Below, one piece after another: positions 26,804 through 36,608 of a stretch of 64,000 nt of DNA (position 1 is its first letter; every line of letters begins with the position of its first letter). The notes below the pieces were generated by a model. The model saw nothing but the letters and a program-made list of their open reading frames with translations. It ran no database searches and was not told the origin of the DNA. A program made the position numbers and the translations under genes. The DNA is from Labilibaculum filiforme (lineage in GTDB: Bacteria; Bacteroidota; Bacteroidia; Bacteroidales; Marinifilaceae), in the NCBI RefSeq assembly GCF_002843315.1, contig NZ_MVDD01000014.1, positions 40,830-104,829 on the forward strand. The letters are read 5' to 3'.

Positions 26804-29245
26804 TTAAAAACTCATTTCCGCCCTAAAAAATATTCCATTTCTATCGGTAAAATCAGATCCTTCGAACTTACCTCCTAATTGCCGAACATACTCAACACGC
26901 AAAATTTTAAATATATTCGCCAATCCAAATCCTATTTCACCGTAAGGTGATTTCTTATTGTTTTCGTAGTAATCGGGCAAGTCGAATACTCCTTTGTACG
27001 AATGATTCAATTTTCCATGATGAATTTTTAAGGAAACGATCTCTCTTAATTTCAATTTTTTAACTAAAGGAATACGATTCAAAATAATACCGCCTCCATT
27101 TATATGCAAATGAGTATTTGTGTACAAATTATGAGCGAAAGATGCATGATGCAATAAATTAAATCGATACTTCGCATATCCTAAAGACATAGAACCTACG
27201 GGCATATCGAGTAAATCAAAAGGTGCATCGCCCAACAAATATCCGCCGTTCACCATATAATTCATAAACACCTGCCCCATAACAATTCTGCCTTGAATCG
27301 ATCCATTAAATTGAACATAGCTTCCAAAATCATCATCGTTACCCGAAATAGATGTTTTACCCATATCAACACTTAAATTTACTATCGGAATTGGATTCAT
27401 ATAGTAAACCCGATCGAAATAATATTTATCGAAGTTCTGATGAAAAGTTAACTTATAATTCATTAGCACACCATAGTTTTGATATCGATTGTAAGTAAGT
27501 CCATTCCGATGAAAAGTTACATCAGGAGTAGTTGTACTCGATAAAAAGTAAGGTGAAAATTCAAAATGCATATCACTTTTAGTATGATATTCAAACCTCA
27601 TATCAACGGACTTCTCCTCTTTGATATAAGGGTTTTTCTCTCGGGTGGTAAACGAACCTATAAAGTTACTATTCCCCTTAATATTTGGGTTGTTCTTTAT
27701 AAATCGCAAATATTTATCTTGAGATACTAAATTGTAATCATCGGAATAATTGAATCGCATAATAAACTGATCGCTTTTTTGAGGCTGATAGATTAAATTC
27801 AATCCATACTTTAACTCCTTACTTTTAGTTCCCACACCTAAAAATCCACCAACTGAAAATCGTTCCCACATTCTTTCATTAGTACGAATTGGAGCAGTAA
27901 TCCGTGTTCCCTCAACTGTATTGGTTGTATATATACTAAAAACAGGACCAATATCAAATTTCCCAGCTTTCATGTAACTACTTAACACAATTCCACCAAT
28001 AGCATCAACACCTTTAACAGCTCTTTCCTGTTTTAATTTCCCAACACGATCGTAGTTTTCTTCTTCTATGTCGTTGGCAATAAATTCGGCTTGATTTTTC
28101 CAAACACTTGCTTTAACTTCGTTTAAACGTTCGGCAGTAGAGTATCGGGTTGTTTTACTGATTAACCAGTTGCCACTACTTACATTCTCCATTCGCTTTG
28201 AACTGTAATTAGAAAGTGAATCCTTATTAATTCGAAGGGACATATTGAGACCAACCTCTTGTTCCTCGTAAAACCAACCTCCTTCGTTGCGCTTTTTATA
28301 ATTTACTTTCCCTTTAAATCCGTTCACAAAATTCAGATTGGCTTCCTGAGGAATATTAGCCTCTATTTCGGTCAATGCAAAACTTCCATCTTCAATGGTA
28401 AAGTGTCCAGAAAACAACGGATTGTAGGGGTTTTTTGGAGCAAAAGAAAAGCTATAGTATTTTATATTATTAACAATAGTACTATCGTTATAATACAAAT
28501 GATAATACAACATAGCCGAATTACTCAAAGGAGATATAAATCCGCGATCCAGAATATTAATTTGATCCTTATAAAAATCCAGGTCAACAACAACATTATT
28601 AAGAATCATAGACTCGATTGCCTGATTGAGATTTGGAAAAATTCCATCTCTTTTTTTGAAGGCAACAGAAGAACTGTCGGTGGTATAGCTCATTGCTTTT
28701 TCAGCCAAATAAATCGGCGAAAACCGAATACTTTTATCGTCCGATTCGAGAGTTACCTCATTAATATCAGAAATAAATCGATTTACTTTAGATGCTGTAT
28801 CGATAGCAATATAAACAGTTGTGTTCTCGACACTTTTATAATTGCTAACACTCTGAATTTGTTGCCTATTTTCCTTTTTATGTTCTTGAATGAGGTCGAA
28901 TAGCACTTTTGCTCTAGGAACTTTAGGCTTTACCTTTACCTCGCTCAATTGCATAACATCATTTTCCAATAGAACTTCTATTTGATAACCACTTTTTTTA
29001 ATCGATATTTTTTCGGATTTATAACCAACCGACGAGACACATAAAGTATCAGTTTTCGAAGACGAAATCCGAAAAAAACCATTTAAATCGGATGTTGTTC
29101 CCAGTGTTGTTCCCTGAAACCAAACATTCGCAAATGGAATTGCTTCCTTACTATCCTTATCTTTTACATAACCTGAAAGTTCTTGTGCAAAAAGTCCCGA
29201 ACTAAAAAGAGTAAGTAAAACACTTATCGTTATTCTGTACAACAT
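26804..29245 (-). CDS. DUF5686 outer-membrane protein with carboxypeptidase-like regulatory domain
   Basis: 813 residues. Signal peptide (MLYRITISVLLTLFSSGLFA), then a CarboxypepD_reg-like beta-sandwich (~residues 22-105: LSGYVKDKDSKEAIPFANVW, LCVSSVGYKSEKI), then a long beta-rich DUF5686 region ending in Phe (GIFFRAEMSF), typical of an outer-membrane barrel. Such proteins are common in Bacteroidota, and the function is not established. Its placement next to lipid-activating enzymes and an MMPL exporter suggests the outer-membrane end of a lipid or glycolipid export route (inference). Confidence 0.85.
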   Translation of the reverse strand: MLYRITISVLLTLFSSGLFAQELSGYVKDKDSKEAIPFANVWFQGTTLGTTSDLNGFFRISSSKTDTLCVSSVGYKSEKISIKKSGYQIEVLLENDVMQLSEVKVKPKVPRAKVLFDLIQEHKKENRQQIQSVSNYKSVENTTVYIAIDTASKVNRFISDINEVTLESDDKSIRFSPIYLAEKAMSYTTDSSSVAFKKRDGIFPNLNQAIESMILNNVVVDLDFYKDQINILDRGFISPLSNSAMLYYHLYYNDSTIVNNIKYYSFSFAPKNPYNPLFSGHFTIEDGSFALTEIEANIPQEANLNFVNGFKGKVNYKKRNEGGWFYEEQEVGLNMSLRINKDSLSNYSSKRMENVSSGNWLISKTTRYSTAERLNEVKASVWKNQAEFIANDIEEENYDRVGKLKQERAVKGVDAIGGIVLSSYMKAGKFDIGPVFSIYTTNTVEGTRITAPIRTNERMWERFSVGGFLGVGTKSKELKYGLNLIYQPQKSDQFIMRFNYSDDYNLVSQDKYLRFIKNNPNIKGNSNFIGSFTTREKNPYIKEEKSVDMRFEYHTKSDMHFEFSPYFLSSTTTPDVTFHRNGLTYNRYQNYGVLMNYKLTFHQNFDKYYFDRVYYMNPIPIVNLSVDMGKTSISGNDDDFGSYVQFNGSIQGRIVMGQVFMNYMVNGGYLLGDAPFDLLDMPVGSMSLGYAKYRFNLLHHASFAHNLYTNTHLHINGGGIILNRIPLVKKLKLREIVSLKIHHGKLNHSYKGVFDLPDYYENNKKSPYGEIGFGLANIFKILRVEYVRQLGGKFEGSDFTDRNGIFFRAEMSF

Positions 29246-29253
29246 TGAAGTTC

Positions 29254-29844
29254 TTATTTGTCCTCTTTTTTCATCAACCAGTACAATCCCTTTACACCAA
29301 TTTTAATATCATCGAGTTTGAACAAAACGAGGATTTTTTCGATATAAGCGACAGCACCCCAACCAATTGCCAGGTAGTACATCCAAGGATAAAATCCAAA
29401 AACGAAAAGAATAAAAAAGAAAATACTTTGAACATATCCGGCAGAAACAGCAGAATATAAATGCAGTCCTGGAATTTTTCCAAATCGGAAAAAAGAAACA
29501 AAATAACTCAATACAAATACAGTAAGAAAAATGTAAAGAATTAATGCATGAGGTTCAATTTCTGTCCATTTAAAAACGAAAAGACCTAACAATGCCATTG
29601 CATAGGTACAAATATCGGCCAAGTTATCGAGTGCAGCACCAAAATTTGTTTGAAGCTTGAAATAACGAGCAATATTCCCATCTAAAACATCGCTTACTAA
29701 ACTAATACATAACAAAATAACAAATAGGTTTTCTTGCTTTGTAAGAACTGTGTATAGAATTACCGGAAATACTAAAAGACGATATAAACTAATAAGGTTT
29801 GGCACGTTTAAGACACTTTCCCCTTTTACCATTATTTTTTTCAT
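29254..29844 (-). CDS. CDP-alcohol phosphatidyltransferase
   Basis: The complete CDP-OH-P signature is visible: DVLDGNIAR, then eight residues, then GAALDNLAD, fitting D-x2-DG-x2-AR-x8-G-x3-D-x3-D. About six membrane helices. Known chemistry: displacement of CMP from a CDP-lipid (or CDP-alcohol) by a hydroxyl acceptor, at the inner membrane. Start placed at ATG 29844 (MKKIMVKGES); the open frame to 29859 begins with TTG. The exact acceptor (glycerol phosphate, inositol phosphate or another) cannot be read from the sequence. It sits 8 bp after the DUF5686 start side and is part of the lipid operon with CdsA. Confidence 0.9.
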   Translation of the reverse strand: MKKIMVKGESVLNVPNLISLYRLLVFPVILYTVLTKQENLFVILLCISLVSDVLDGNIARYFKLQTNFGAALDNLADICTYAMALLGLFVFKWTEIEPHALILYIFLTVFVLSYFVSFFRFGKIPGLHLYSAVSAGYVQSIFFFILFVFGFYPWMYYLAIGWGAVAYIEKILVLFKLDDIKIGVKGLYWLMKKEDK

Positions 29845-29936
29845 ACAATTTATAATCAAATTTGTAAATATAATTTACCAAAAATCAATGCCAAACAACA
29901 TTCGTTAACTTTAAAATACTTTATACACCTGTTGAA

Positions 29937-31052
29937 TTAACTTGCACGAACGTATATATTTTTAACCTTTTTGTTGGAAAGACTATCCAAAAAATATTCA
30001 AGCATTTTATGAATTGTTTGCTCGTTTGCCTCATAAGCTCCATCCGAATCTATAAAACAGTCAAGATTTTTAGTGTCAAAACGCAGATTCGTACTCACGT
30101 AACTCCCTGTAAAAGACATTCCAATAGATATGATTCTTTCAACTACATTCATCTCTTCCTTTTTTATAGATTCTGAAGGTTCAATATGAATGGGTAATAG
30201 CTTACACAGGCTATTTATAATATTTTTATTCTTTGTTGAATTTTTAGCAATAAAATTCATGATAACTGGCAATTCTTTAGCCTCGGCAGTTCTCATTAAA
30301 TAACTTACCACGGTATCAATTGGAATCAAATTTTGTGTAGACTCTGGATCAACTTTAACTCTAACCTTCGAATTTGGACTACGATGGGCAAGTCCATGCA
30401 CTCGTTTGGCAAAATCAAATATACCGTAATCGGTTTTTGTAACTCCCGATTGATTGTTGCCTACTACCTGAGACAAACGTAAGATATGTATATCTAATCC
30501 TTTTGACTCCCTATATTCTCGAATGATATTTTCAGCATATCGTTTCGATTGTTCGTAGTAGTTACGAAATTTAGAGATGTCTTCGTTATCGTAAAAGCGT
30601 TCCTCAAATACACCACTAAATTTACCGCAAGAGTATGCTGTACTAATAAAAAAGAATCGTGAGGTTTTATTCGAAAATTCCAAAAATACATTCAGCGAAT
30701 TTTTCACTCCATCAATATTTGTTGCGAAAATTTCGTCCTTTGATTTCAGATCATATTTTAAGCTAGCTGCAAAATGGTAATAGTCCACATCTCCGTTAAA
30801 AAGATCCTCCAAAAGATCTTTTTCCAATCCAAAATTATCATCTAAAAGTGAGTATCCATAAACAGTTAAATTTTCGGGCACACAATAATCTGCATCATTA
30901 ATTTCGGCAAGCACATTATTCATTCTATCTCTAGAAGAACATTTATTACTATCCCTAACCAATGCTATTACCTCATAATTCTGTTTCAGTAATTCAGTTA
31001 TAAAATTAGAAGCCACAAACCCATTAGCTCCATTAATAATTATTCTCTTCAT
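29937..31052 (-). CDS. Extended SDR (NAD-dependent epimerase/reductase, NAD_binding_4-like)
   Basis: 371 residues. Rossmann N-terminus MKRIIINGANGFVASNFITE, then FFISTAYSCGKFSG, the active-site YYEQSKRYAEN (YxxxK) and LRLSQVVGNNQSG. The STAYSCG block resembles fatty-acyl/thioester reductase-type extended SDRs as much as sugar epimerases, so both are possible. In the operon it lies between the CDP-alcohol transferase (77 bp) and the lipid kinase (68 bp). A role in making the lipid alcohol or modifying its head group is inferred. Confidence 0.82.
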   Translation of the reverse strand: MKRIIINGANGFVASNFITELLKQNYEVIALVRDSNKCSSRDRMNNVLAEINDADYCVPENLTVYGYSLLDDNFGLEKDLLEDLFNGDVDYYHFAASLKYDLKSKDEIFATNIDGVKNSLNVFLEFSNKTSRFFFISTAYSCGKFSGVFEERFYDNEDISKFRNYYEQSKRYAENIIREYRESKGLDIHILRLSQVVGNNQSGVTKTDYGIFDFAKRVHGLAHRSPNSKVRVKVDPESTQNLIPIDTVVSYLMRTAEAKELPVIMNFIAKNSTKNKNIINSLCKLLPIHIEPSESIKKEEMNVVERIISIGMSFTGSYVSTNLRFDTKNLDCFIDSDGAYEANEQTIHKMLEYFLDSLSNKKVKNIYVRAS

Positions 31053-31120
31053 CTTCTTTTTTTATTTACTATTCATTACCAGAAATATAATTTACGCATT
31101 GTTTTTGTAATAAATTAACA

Positions 31121-31795
31121 TCACAAAAATAATACTAACATGACCACAACACTTAAGGGTATTGTTAAGTTATCCGATCCTCTCCAACTAATAAATTCCG
31201 CTAAAGTACTCACCAATGCGATGGAGGAAGCAAGCCAAAATGTTTTCAAATCGAACAATTCTCTATTAAAATACAGTGCTATTAAACTAATTACAAAACT
31301 TGTTAGAAGAAATGCTCCGGAGCCAAGCCAGGTTTTATTGAATTTATGCCCTAACAATAATATCTGCCCATTCATCTTTTTAATGTTCATTCCAAGAATT
31401 GCAGCCATTGGATCACAAATAGCCAAAATTACCATCGGGAGAACATAAATTAATTTTATTTGCAACTTGTACGAAATGTAAAAAGTTAGGTAAATAGAAA
31501 GTGGCAATAAATAACTTCCTATTGATTTTCTTTCGATATCGTGTATTGATTGTAACTTGTTGCTGTATTGCGTAACAAACAAAAGAACACAAAACAGCAA
31601 AGCCAATACTAGTATGTACCAGTGTGATGTAAAAATGTAAGGAAAAGGTACTGTTGCCAAACAAGCTGCAAAATGAGCAAACTTTCGGGTTATTTCCCCT
31701 TTTACTTTTAATCTCCTATAATTCAATTCATTAAACGCCAATAAAAGAACAATTCCAACTAAATATACAAATGAAAGTATGACAATATTATTCAT
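31121..31795 (-). CDS. Dolichol/phytol/diacylglycerol kinase-like CTP-dependent lipid kinase
   Basis: 224 residues with about seven membrane helices. Seen: EITRKFAHF near residue 35, IERKSIGSYLLP, LAICDPMAAILGM, NKTWLGSGAFLLTSF and STLAEFISWRGSDNLTIPL. This series of motifs marks the SEC59/VTE5/DGK1 polyprenol-kinase family. Known members phosphorylate dolichol, phytol or diacylglycerol using CTP. Directly upstream (13 bp) is CdsA, which would convert a phospholipid-type phosphate to a CDP derivative. The substrate is unknown. Confidence 0.85.
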   Translation of the reverse strand: MNNIVILSFVYLVGIVLLLAFNELNYRRLKVKGEITRKFAHFAACLATVPFPYIFTSHWYILVLALLFCVLLFVTQYSNKLQSIHDIERKSIGSYLLPLSIYLTFYISYKLQIKLIYVLPMVILAICDPMAAILGMNIKKMNGQILLLGHKFNKTWLGSGAFLLTSFVISLIALYFNRELFDLKTFWLASSIALVSTLAEFISWRGSDNLTIPLSVVVMLVLFL

Positions 31796-31808
31796 GCTTA
31801 TTTTTTAA

Positions 31809-32534
31809 TTAACTCAACAAATAAAAATAAAATGCTCCCCAAGCCCCACCTGCAATAAGACTATCAAATCGATCCAAAAAACCTCCATGACCAGGAATAA
31901 GTTTACTAAAATCTTTAACCTTATATTTTCGCTTATAATAAGAAGCCGCTAGGTCTCCTAAAAATGCAAAAACCACTACTCCAACCGCCATTGCTAAGGT
32001 TTTAAAACTTACCCCTTCATACAAATCTCCCAATAGTAATGAGCTAGCTATTGCAATGACAGCACCACCAACCAATCCTCCCAAGGTTTTATTAGGACTT
32101 ATTGTCGGAAAAATCTTTTTCTTTCCAAAAAGCTGTCCACTAATCTGACTAAAACTATCGAAAATGGAAAGTATTAGAAAAACAAACAAGAGTACTTTCC
32201 AGTGCAAACCACTAAAAATGAAAAAGCCAACAGATAAACTAATTAAAATTACTAATGACCCTACAAAGAAGGTATTCCTTTTAATATAACTGAACGACCT
32301 GAGTCTAATTAGTTCAAATATGCTACAAAAAATAATTCCCAAAGTCAAAAATCTAAAAAATTCTGGTTGAATAATAATACTAAAAAAGATAATATGAATA
32401 ATCAAAAAGTAGGAAGCAAACTTCGTATAGCTTTTTTTGGCCACTTCGGGCTCTCTTTTCCGATTAATAAGATAAAAGCCAATTCCACCCAAAACAAAAT
32501 AACTGAAAATAATGACATAGATGATTTTAATCAT
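31809..32534 (-). CDS. cdsA: Phosphatidate cytidylyltransferase
   Basis: 241 residues with about seven membrane helices and the full CdsA signature: YKRKYKVKDFSKLIPGHGG followed by FLDRFDSL. SPNKTLGGLVGG is also present. Known reaction: phosphatidate plus CTP to CDP-diacylglycerol. It may be the housekeeping enzyme or one dedicated to this operon; clustering with a lipid kinase and a CDP-alcohol transferase gives a coherent kinase, activation, transfer series. The gap to the TSUP gene is 15 bp. Confidence 0.92.
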   Translation of the reverse strand: MIKIIYVIIFSYFVLGGIGFYLINRKREPEVAKKSYTKFASYFLIIHIIFFSIIIQPEFFRFLTLGIIFCSIFELIRLRSFSYIKRNTFFVGSLVILISLSVGFFIFSGLHWKVLLFVFLILSIFDSFSQISGQLFGKKKIFPTISPNKTLGGLVGGAVIAIASSLLLGDLYEGVSFKTLAMAVGVVVFAFLGDLAASYYKRKYKVKDFSKLIPGHGGFLDRFDSLIAGGAWGAFYFYLLS

Positions 32535-32549
32535 TTTTCTCTTTTTTTC

Positions 32550-33326
32550 CTAGCCCAAAATCATCGCAAATCCAATTGCAACAATAACTAATGCATAAAT
32601 ATATTTAACTTTACTCTCCGATTTATCTGTCTTTACTTTCGATAATAGAAAAGGCCCAAGCAATGCTCCCATTGCAGATCCTATTGTTAATAACCCAACT
32701 AAAGTAAAGTCGACTGTTCCGACTAAACAATGGGCACCAACCGCGAACAAACCATTCGCTAAAACTACCATTAAGGAAGTTCCAATTACCATTTTTAACG
32801 GAATATTCATTGAAAATAATCCTGCCAAAATAGGCGCTGTTCCGCTTGTACCAAACGTTCCAGTAATTAATCCCGCACACAATCCAAAGAATGAAATTTT
32901 TGCTTTTTCAAAGCCAACAATACCATCTTTGGCCTGTGTTTTGTTATTGATATTGTATATCATCTGAAAGGCAATTAGGATGGAATATATCCCAAACCCT
33001 ATTTTCAATTGATTAGCACTAATTAAACTTGTAATGCCCGCACCCAAAATCGCTCCAATTACACCGGCAATGGCAAACAAGTATCCAATACGAAGATTCA
33101 CATTCCCTTTTTTATAATGAGCAACAGTGCCAACGATACCAATTGGCAAAGTAGCCACTAAAGAAGTGAGAACCGCAGTTTGGGTTGGAACCCTAATGAG
33201 TAGCGTTAGTATTGGCAGAAAGAAAAATCCGCCACCTCCACCAAGCATAGTTCCAAACAATCCAATTACAAAACCCAACAAAGGTAATAAAAAATAAAAA
33301 TTCTCCACCGTAGAATCACAAATCAT
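32550..33326 (-). CDS. TSUP (TauE/SafE) family permease
   Basis: About 259 residues with seven to eight membrane helices. N-terminal repeat FVIGLFGTMLGGGGGFFFLP and C-terminal repeat GLITGTFGTSGTAPILAG carry the duplicated Gly-rich TSUP motif. Start at ATG 33326 (MICDSTVENF), since the longer frame uses TTG at 33332. Known members export sulfite, sulfoacetate or other small sulfur-containing anions. Its place inside a lipid operon is unexpected and may mean that a sulfonated or organic-acid precursor or by-product is moved. Confidence 0.85.
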   Translation of the reverse strand: MICDSTVENFYFLLPLLGFVIGLFGTMLGGGGGFFFLPILTLLIRVPTQTAVLTSLVATLPIGIVGTVAHYKKGNVNLRIGYLFAIAGVIGAILGAGITSLISANQLKIGFGIYSILIAFQMIYNINNKTQAKDGIVGFEKAKISFFGLCAGLITGTFGTSGTAPILAGLFSMNIPLKMVIGTSLMVVLANGLFAVGAHCLVGTVDFTLVGLLTIGSAMGALLGPFLLSKVKTDKSESKVKYIYALVIVAIGFAMILG

Positions 33327-33384
33327 AACCAATTAATTTACATAGTCAAATAGTTGTCTATATAGTGAGTTATCTATAAGCTAA

Positions 33385-34152
33385 TTAGGACTCATTACTT
33401 GTAATTTGAAAATTTTTAATATTCATTTTTTGAACATACTCTAAAGAACGAACCTTCATATTCGAACTTCTTCCAGACTCCAAATTACTTACATGAATAG
33501 ATTTAGGATAATATTTACCATTAGAGTTGCTTACCTTGATGTAATCGGATAATGCAGTAAGACTTTGCAATTGATCCTTGCTATTGTACTTTTCGACACG
33601 CAATAAATACTCTTCTTTTATCGATATATAGGCAATTGCATACTCTTTCTCTTCTGGCTTTTCCACTTTAATTTTGTAACAATCTGTTCCATTCACTTCA
33701 TCATTACCTAGCATGCTAAATAAATAATCCGATTCTACAACTGAACTAAACTGTGTGATTGGAATTTCACTTCCCATCAATTTTAAATTTCTATTATTTG
33801 CTCTGAATTTTTGAATTTTACCAGAAGCAGGCATATAAATCTCAATAATCCCCTTTTTATCCAAGTAATTGGTGGTTAAAATTCTTGTTCCTTTCACTTC
33901 CTCGGGAGCAGTTATTTCAATCATCACTTTTTTCTGCTGATTAAATTCACCAAAAGCAACCGATAAGGATTTTGATTTTGTATTTCCTTTCTTATCAAGA
34001 ATTTCCAAATCGAGATTCAAACAAACGTTTTTAAGAGAAAGTTTTTGCTTCGAGTTTTCAAAGAGTTCTTTAGCTTTTACATGATCAGTACTCGTGGCAA
34101 ATAGGCTATTCACACCAACGAATAAGCACATGAAGAAAAATATCTTTTTCAT
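33385..34152 (-). CDS. LolA-like outer-membrane lipoprotein-sorting protein
   Basis: 255 residues. Signal peptide MKKIFFFMCLFVGVNSLFA, then an eleven-strand LolA/LolB-like half-barrel pattern (VMIEITAPEEVKGTRIL; IEIYMPASGKIQKFR; DCYKIKVEKPEEKEYAI). It belongs to the TP_0789-like lipoprotein-sorting group commonly paired with MMPL exporters, not the housekeeping LolA. Known or inferred role: periplasmic carrier binding a lipophilic cargo extracted by the partner RND pump. It lies 11 bp after the MMPL gene, in the same operon. Confidence 0.83.
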   Translation of the reverse strand: MKKIFFFMCLFVGVNSLFATSTDHVKAKELFENSKQKLSLKNVCLNLDLEILDKKGNTKSKSLSVAFGEFNQQKKVMIEITAPEEVKGTRILTTNYLDKKGIIEIYMPASGKIQKFRANNRNLKLMGSEIPITQFSSVVESDYLFSMLGNDEVNGTDCYKIKVEKPEEKEYAIAYISIKEEYLLRVEKYNSKDQLQSLTALSDYIKVSNSNGKYYPKSIHVSNLESGRSSNMKVRSLEYVQKMNIKNFQITSNES

Positions 34153-34163
34153 ATCAATTTAAT

Positions 34164-36416
34164 TTAACTTGGTTCTAAAAATCGTGGTTTACTTACAACA
34201 ATTACGGCTGGAATCAGCAACAAAGCACTAATTAGGCATGAAAAAATGGAAACAACTACCAATACTCCAAAAAATCGAAGCGGTGCAAAACTTGAAAAAA
34301 TAAGAATAGTAAAACCAACAATCACCGAAAAGGCATTGAAAATAATTCCTCTTCCAGCTGTTTTCAATGTATTCACAATTGCCTGTTTACTATCTTTTAG
34401 TTCTGCATATTCCGACTTGTAGCGCCATAAAAAATGGATGGTATAATCAACACCAACACCAATCATAATTGAAGATAACAATGCAGTAACGATATCCAAA
34501 GGAATACCTAAAAAACCCATCAAACCAAACAAAAACAAGCTTGACAAAATTAATGGCAAACTTCCCTTCAGCCCAGCGATGATAGATTTAAAGATTAAAG
34601 CCAATAATACGAAAATAATAATCAAAGCCATAATTAACGATTTTATTTGCCCTGAAATTACCATATCAGCAATTTGAATTTTAGATAAACCCGGTCCGGC
34701 AATACATACCAGATTTGGATCCTTTTCGGTTAACTCTCCCAAGGCTTTTAATATTGACTTCATGGTTTGATTACTACCATCTGTCATACTAACCAGAATT
34801 CGAGCATACTCATAATTGTAATCTATTAATTGAGAAGCCGAGCCATCGTAACCACTCATAGCTAATAACTCCATATATTGTAGTGCCTCATCCTCGGTTG
34901 CCGGCAATGCTTCGAAACCCAATTCATTTGGCTCGTACATCCCTTTGCTCAATTCTTTAAAGAAGGAACTAGGCGAAATAATATGGCCTACATGGGGAAT
35001 TTTCCTGATCTCTTTGGTATAATTCTCCATCCGATTTAACACTTCGGGAGCTAAAACATCACCCTTAAATAAAATAGACACATATTGAGATCCACCAAAT
35101 TTTTTATTGACCAATTCAATCCCCTTTTTAATATCTGATTTTCCAATAAAATAGCTTTCTACATTAGTATCTACTTTTAAAAAGAAGAGTCCAAAAGAAC
35201 TCAGCATGGTAACGATAATAAAGGTAGCAATTACTCTTTTAGGATAACTATTTACCCATTTTGCGAAAAGCTCGAGAACATAAGTAATGAAAAATTTCTT
35301 ATGAATTTCCTTCCTCTTTTTATCTTTTGGAATAGGGTAAAAACTCAACAAAACGGGCACCAGAAACAAGCTCATTAACAATGCCAACCCGATACCAACA
35401 GCAGCCAAAACACCAAGCTGGGCAGCAGGAGGCATTTTATGCGAAAGCAAACCCAAAATTCCACCAATTGTAGTTAAAGCGGTAATTAAAATTGGCTTAC
35501 GTAATTCGTAGTATATTTCGATCACAATATCTTTCATGCTTCGATCCTGCGAATACTCCACTTTTTCTTGATACAAATTAATTAGATGAATGCTATAATC
35601 ATTGGCTATTGCAATTAGCATGATTGGCAATAAAATTGTTATTAATGAAATTTCCCAACCAATAATTGCCATTAGTCCAAAAGAAAATACAATAGACAAA
35701 ATCACAACAACAAATGGAATAAAAACACCCTTCCACTCCCTAAAGGAAAAATATAACATTAAAAGCATTAAAATAATTGCACCTGGCAACAGGGTAATCA
35801 AATCATGTTTAATATATGATTTTATTGATTGCCTAACATAAGCCAAGCCTCCAATATAAACATTCTCTGTTCCTGGATTATTCTCTATTACACTTTCAAT
35901 TTCCTTAACAATCACATTATCATCTACCTTTGTTGATTTACTTAAAATAATTGCAGTTGCAGTTAAATCCTGAGACACAAATCGTTGTCCCATTTCATTA
36001 TTTAAAATCCTTTGTGTTAACATGGATAATTCCTTTGGATCTTCTGGTATATCATCCAAAATCGGATCAAAACTGGTAATCCCATCTTCTAATTGAATCT
36101 CGATCACATCCAAAAGCGACATACACCTTTCTACCCCATCCAAATCATGCAGATCAGTAGTTAATTTAAGAATTCGATCGTAAGTATCTGAATTTATAAT
36201 CCCCTCCTCATTTGTGAGAATTAAAAGTAATTTCTCACTTCCTCCAAAAATACTATCCAATTTTTCTAAATAAGCTCTGTTTCCAACTCCAGCTGGGATA
36301 TAATCGTTAAAACTTGGATTAATTCGAAGTTTTGAAAATTGACCTACTGATAGAACAGCAAGCAAGATAGCACCACTCAGTACTAAAATTCGATATTTAT
36401 GAATTAATTTACTCAC
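34164..36416 (-). CDS. MMPL/RND-superfamily lipid exporter
   Basis: 750 residues with the RND two-fold layout: TM1 (YRILVLSGAILLAVL), periplasmic loop ~30-200, helices 2-6 with ANDYSIHLINLYQEK, TM7 near residue 395, a second periplasmic loop, and helices 8-12 with GVDYTIHFLWRYKSE. It resembles MMPL and hopanoid-type (HpnN-like) exporters rather than AcrB, and is short for an RND. Start is GTG at 36416 (MSKLIHKYRI); no ATG fits. First gene of the ten-gene operon, so any promoter must lie in 36417-36562; no TAnnTTTG box was found there. Confidence 0.88.
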   Translation of the reverse strand: MSKLIHKYRILVLSGAILLAVLSVGQFSKLRINPSFNDYIPAGVGNRAYLEKLDSIFGGSEKLLLILTNEEGIINSDTYDRILKLTTDLHDLDGVERCMSLLDVIEIQLEDGITSFDPILDDIPEDPKELSMLTQRILNNEMGQRFVSQDLTATAIILSKSTKVDDNVIVKEIESVIENNPGTENVYIGGLAYVRQSIKSYIKHDLITLLPGAIILMLLMLYFSFREWKGVFIPFVVVILSIVFSFGLMAIIGWEISLITILLPIMLIAIANDYSIHLINLYQEKVEYSQDRSMKDIVIEIYYELRKPILITALTTIGGILGLLSHKMPPAAQLGVLAAVGIGLALLMSLFLVPVLLSFYPIPKDKKRKEIHKKFFITYVLELFAKWVNSYPKRVIATFIIVTMLSSFGLFFLKVDTNVESYFIGKSDIKKGIELVNKKFGGSQYVSILFKGDVLAPEVLNRMENYTKEIRKIPHVGHIISPSSFFKELSKGMYEPNELGFEALPATEDEALQYMELLAMSGYDGSASQLIDYNYEYARILVSMTDGSNQTMKSILKALGELTEKDPNLVCIAGPGLSKIQIADMVISGQIKSLIMALIIIFVLLALIFKSIIAGLKGSLPLILSSLFLFGLMGFLGIPLDIVTALLSSIMIGVGVDYTIHFLWRYKSEYAELKDSKQAIVNTLKTAGRGIIFNAFSVIVGFTILIFSSFAPLRFFGVLVVVSIFSCLISALLLIPAVIVVSKPRFLEPS

Positions 36417-36562
36417 AATTACTTGATATACTTTTGTTTATTACTAATCCTTGTTTAAATGCATTTTGGCGCGTAAAATTAAATAAATTAAACTAAGCAA
36501 GTGCATTTTATTCTAAGATTTTGAAACAGTTAACATTTGCACTTTAATCGGCTTAAAACGAT
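36417..36562. other. Gap between the lipid operon and the toxin array
   Basis: No gene or clear promoter box is seen. A short inverted repeat AAGTGCA / TGCACTT brackets the middle. The operon promoter is expected here but could not be assigned. Confidence 0.4.
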
Positions 36563-36592
36563 AGAGGCTGAATCGATATGGATTCAGCCTCT
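36563..36592. repeat. Cassette-boundary hairpin A
   Basis: AGAGGCTGAATC / GATTCAGCCTCT, a 12-bp stem with a 6-nt loop. It is the same hairpin as at 38110-38141 and 39729-39760. It marks the downstream end of the toxin cassette array and may serve as a terminator, though the minus-strand T-run is poor. Confidence 0.8.
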
Positions 36593-36608
36593 GTTTTATT
36601 TTCAATAT

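Noticed and set aside
24901..36416. Flexirubin or aryl-polyene pigment cluster
   Set aside because: LolA-like and MMPL genes fit, but there is no ketosynthase, acyl carrier, or ammonia-lyase gene.
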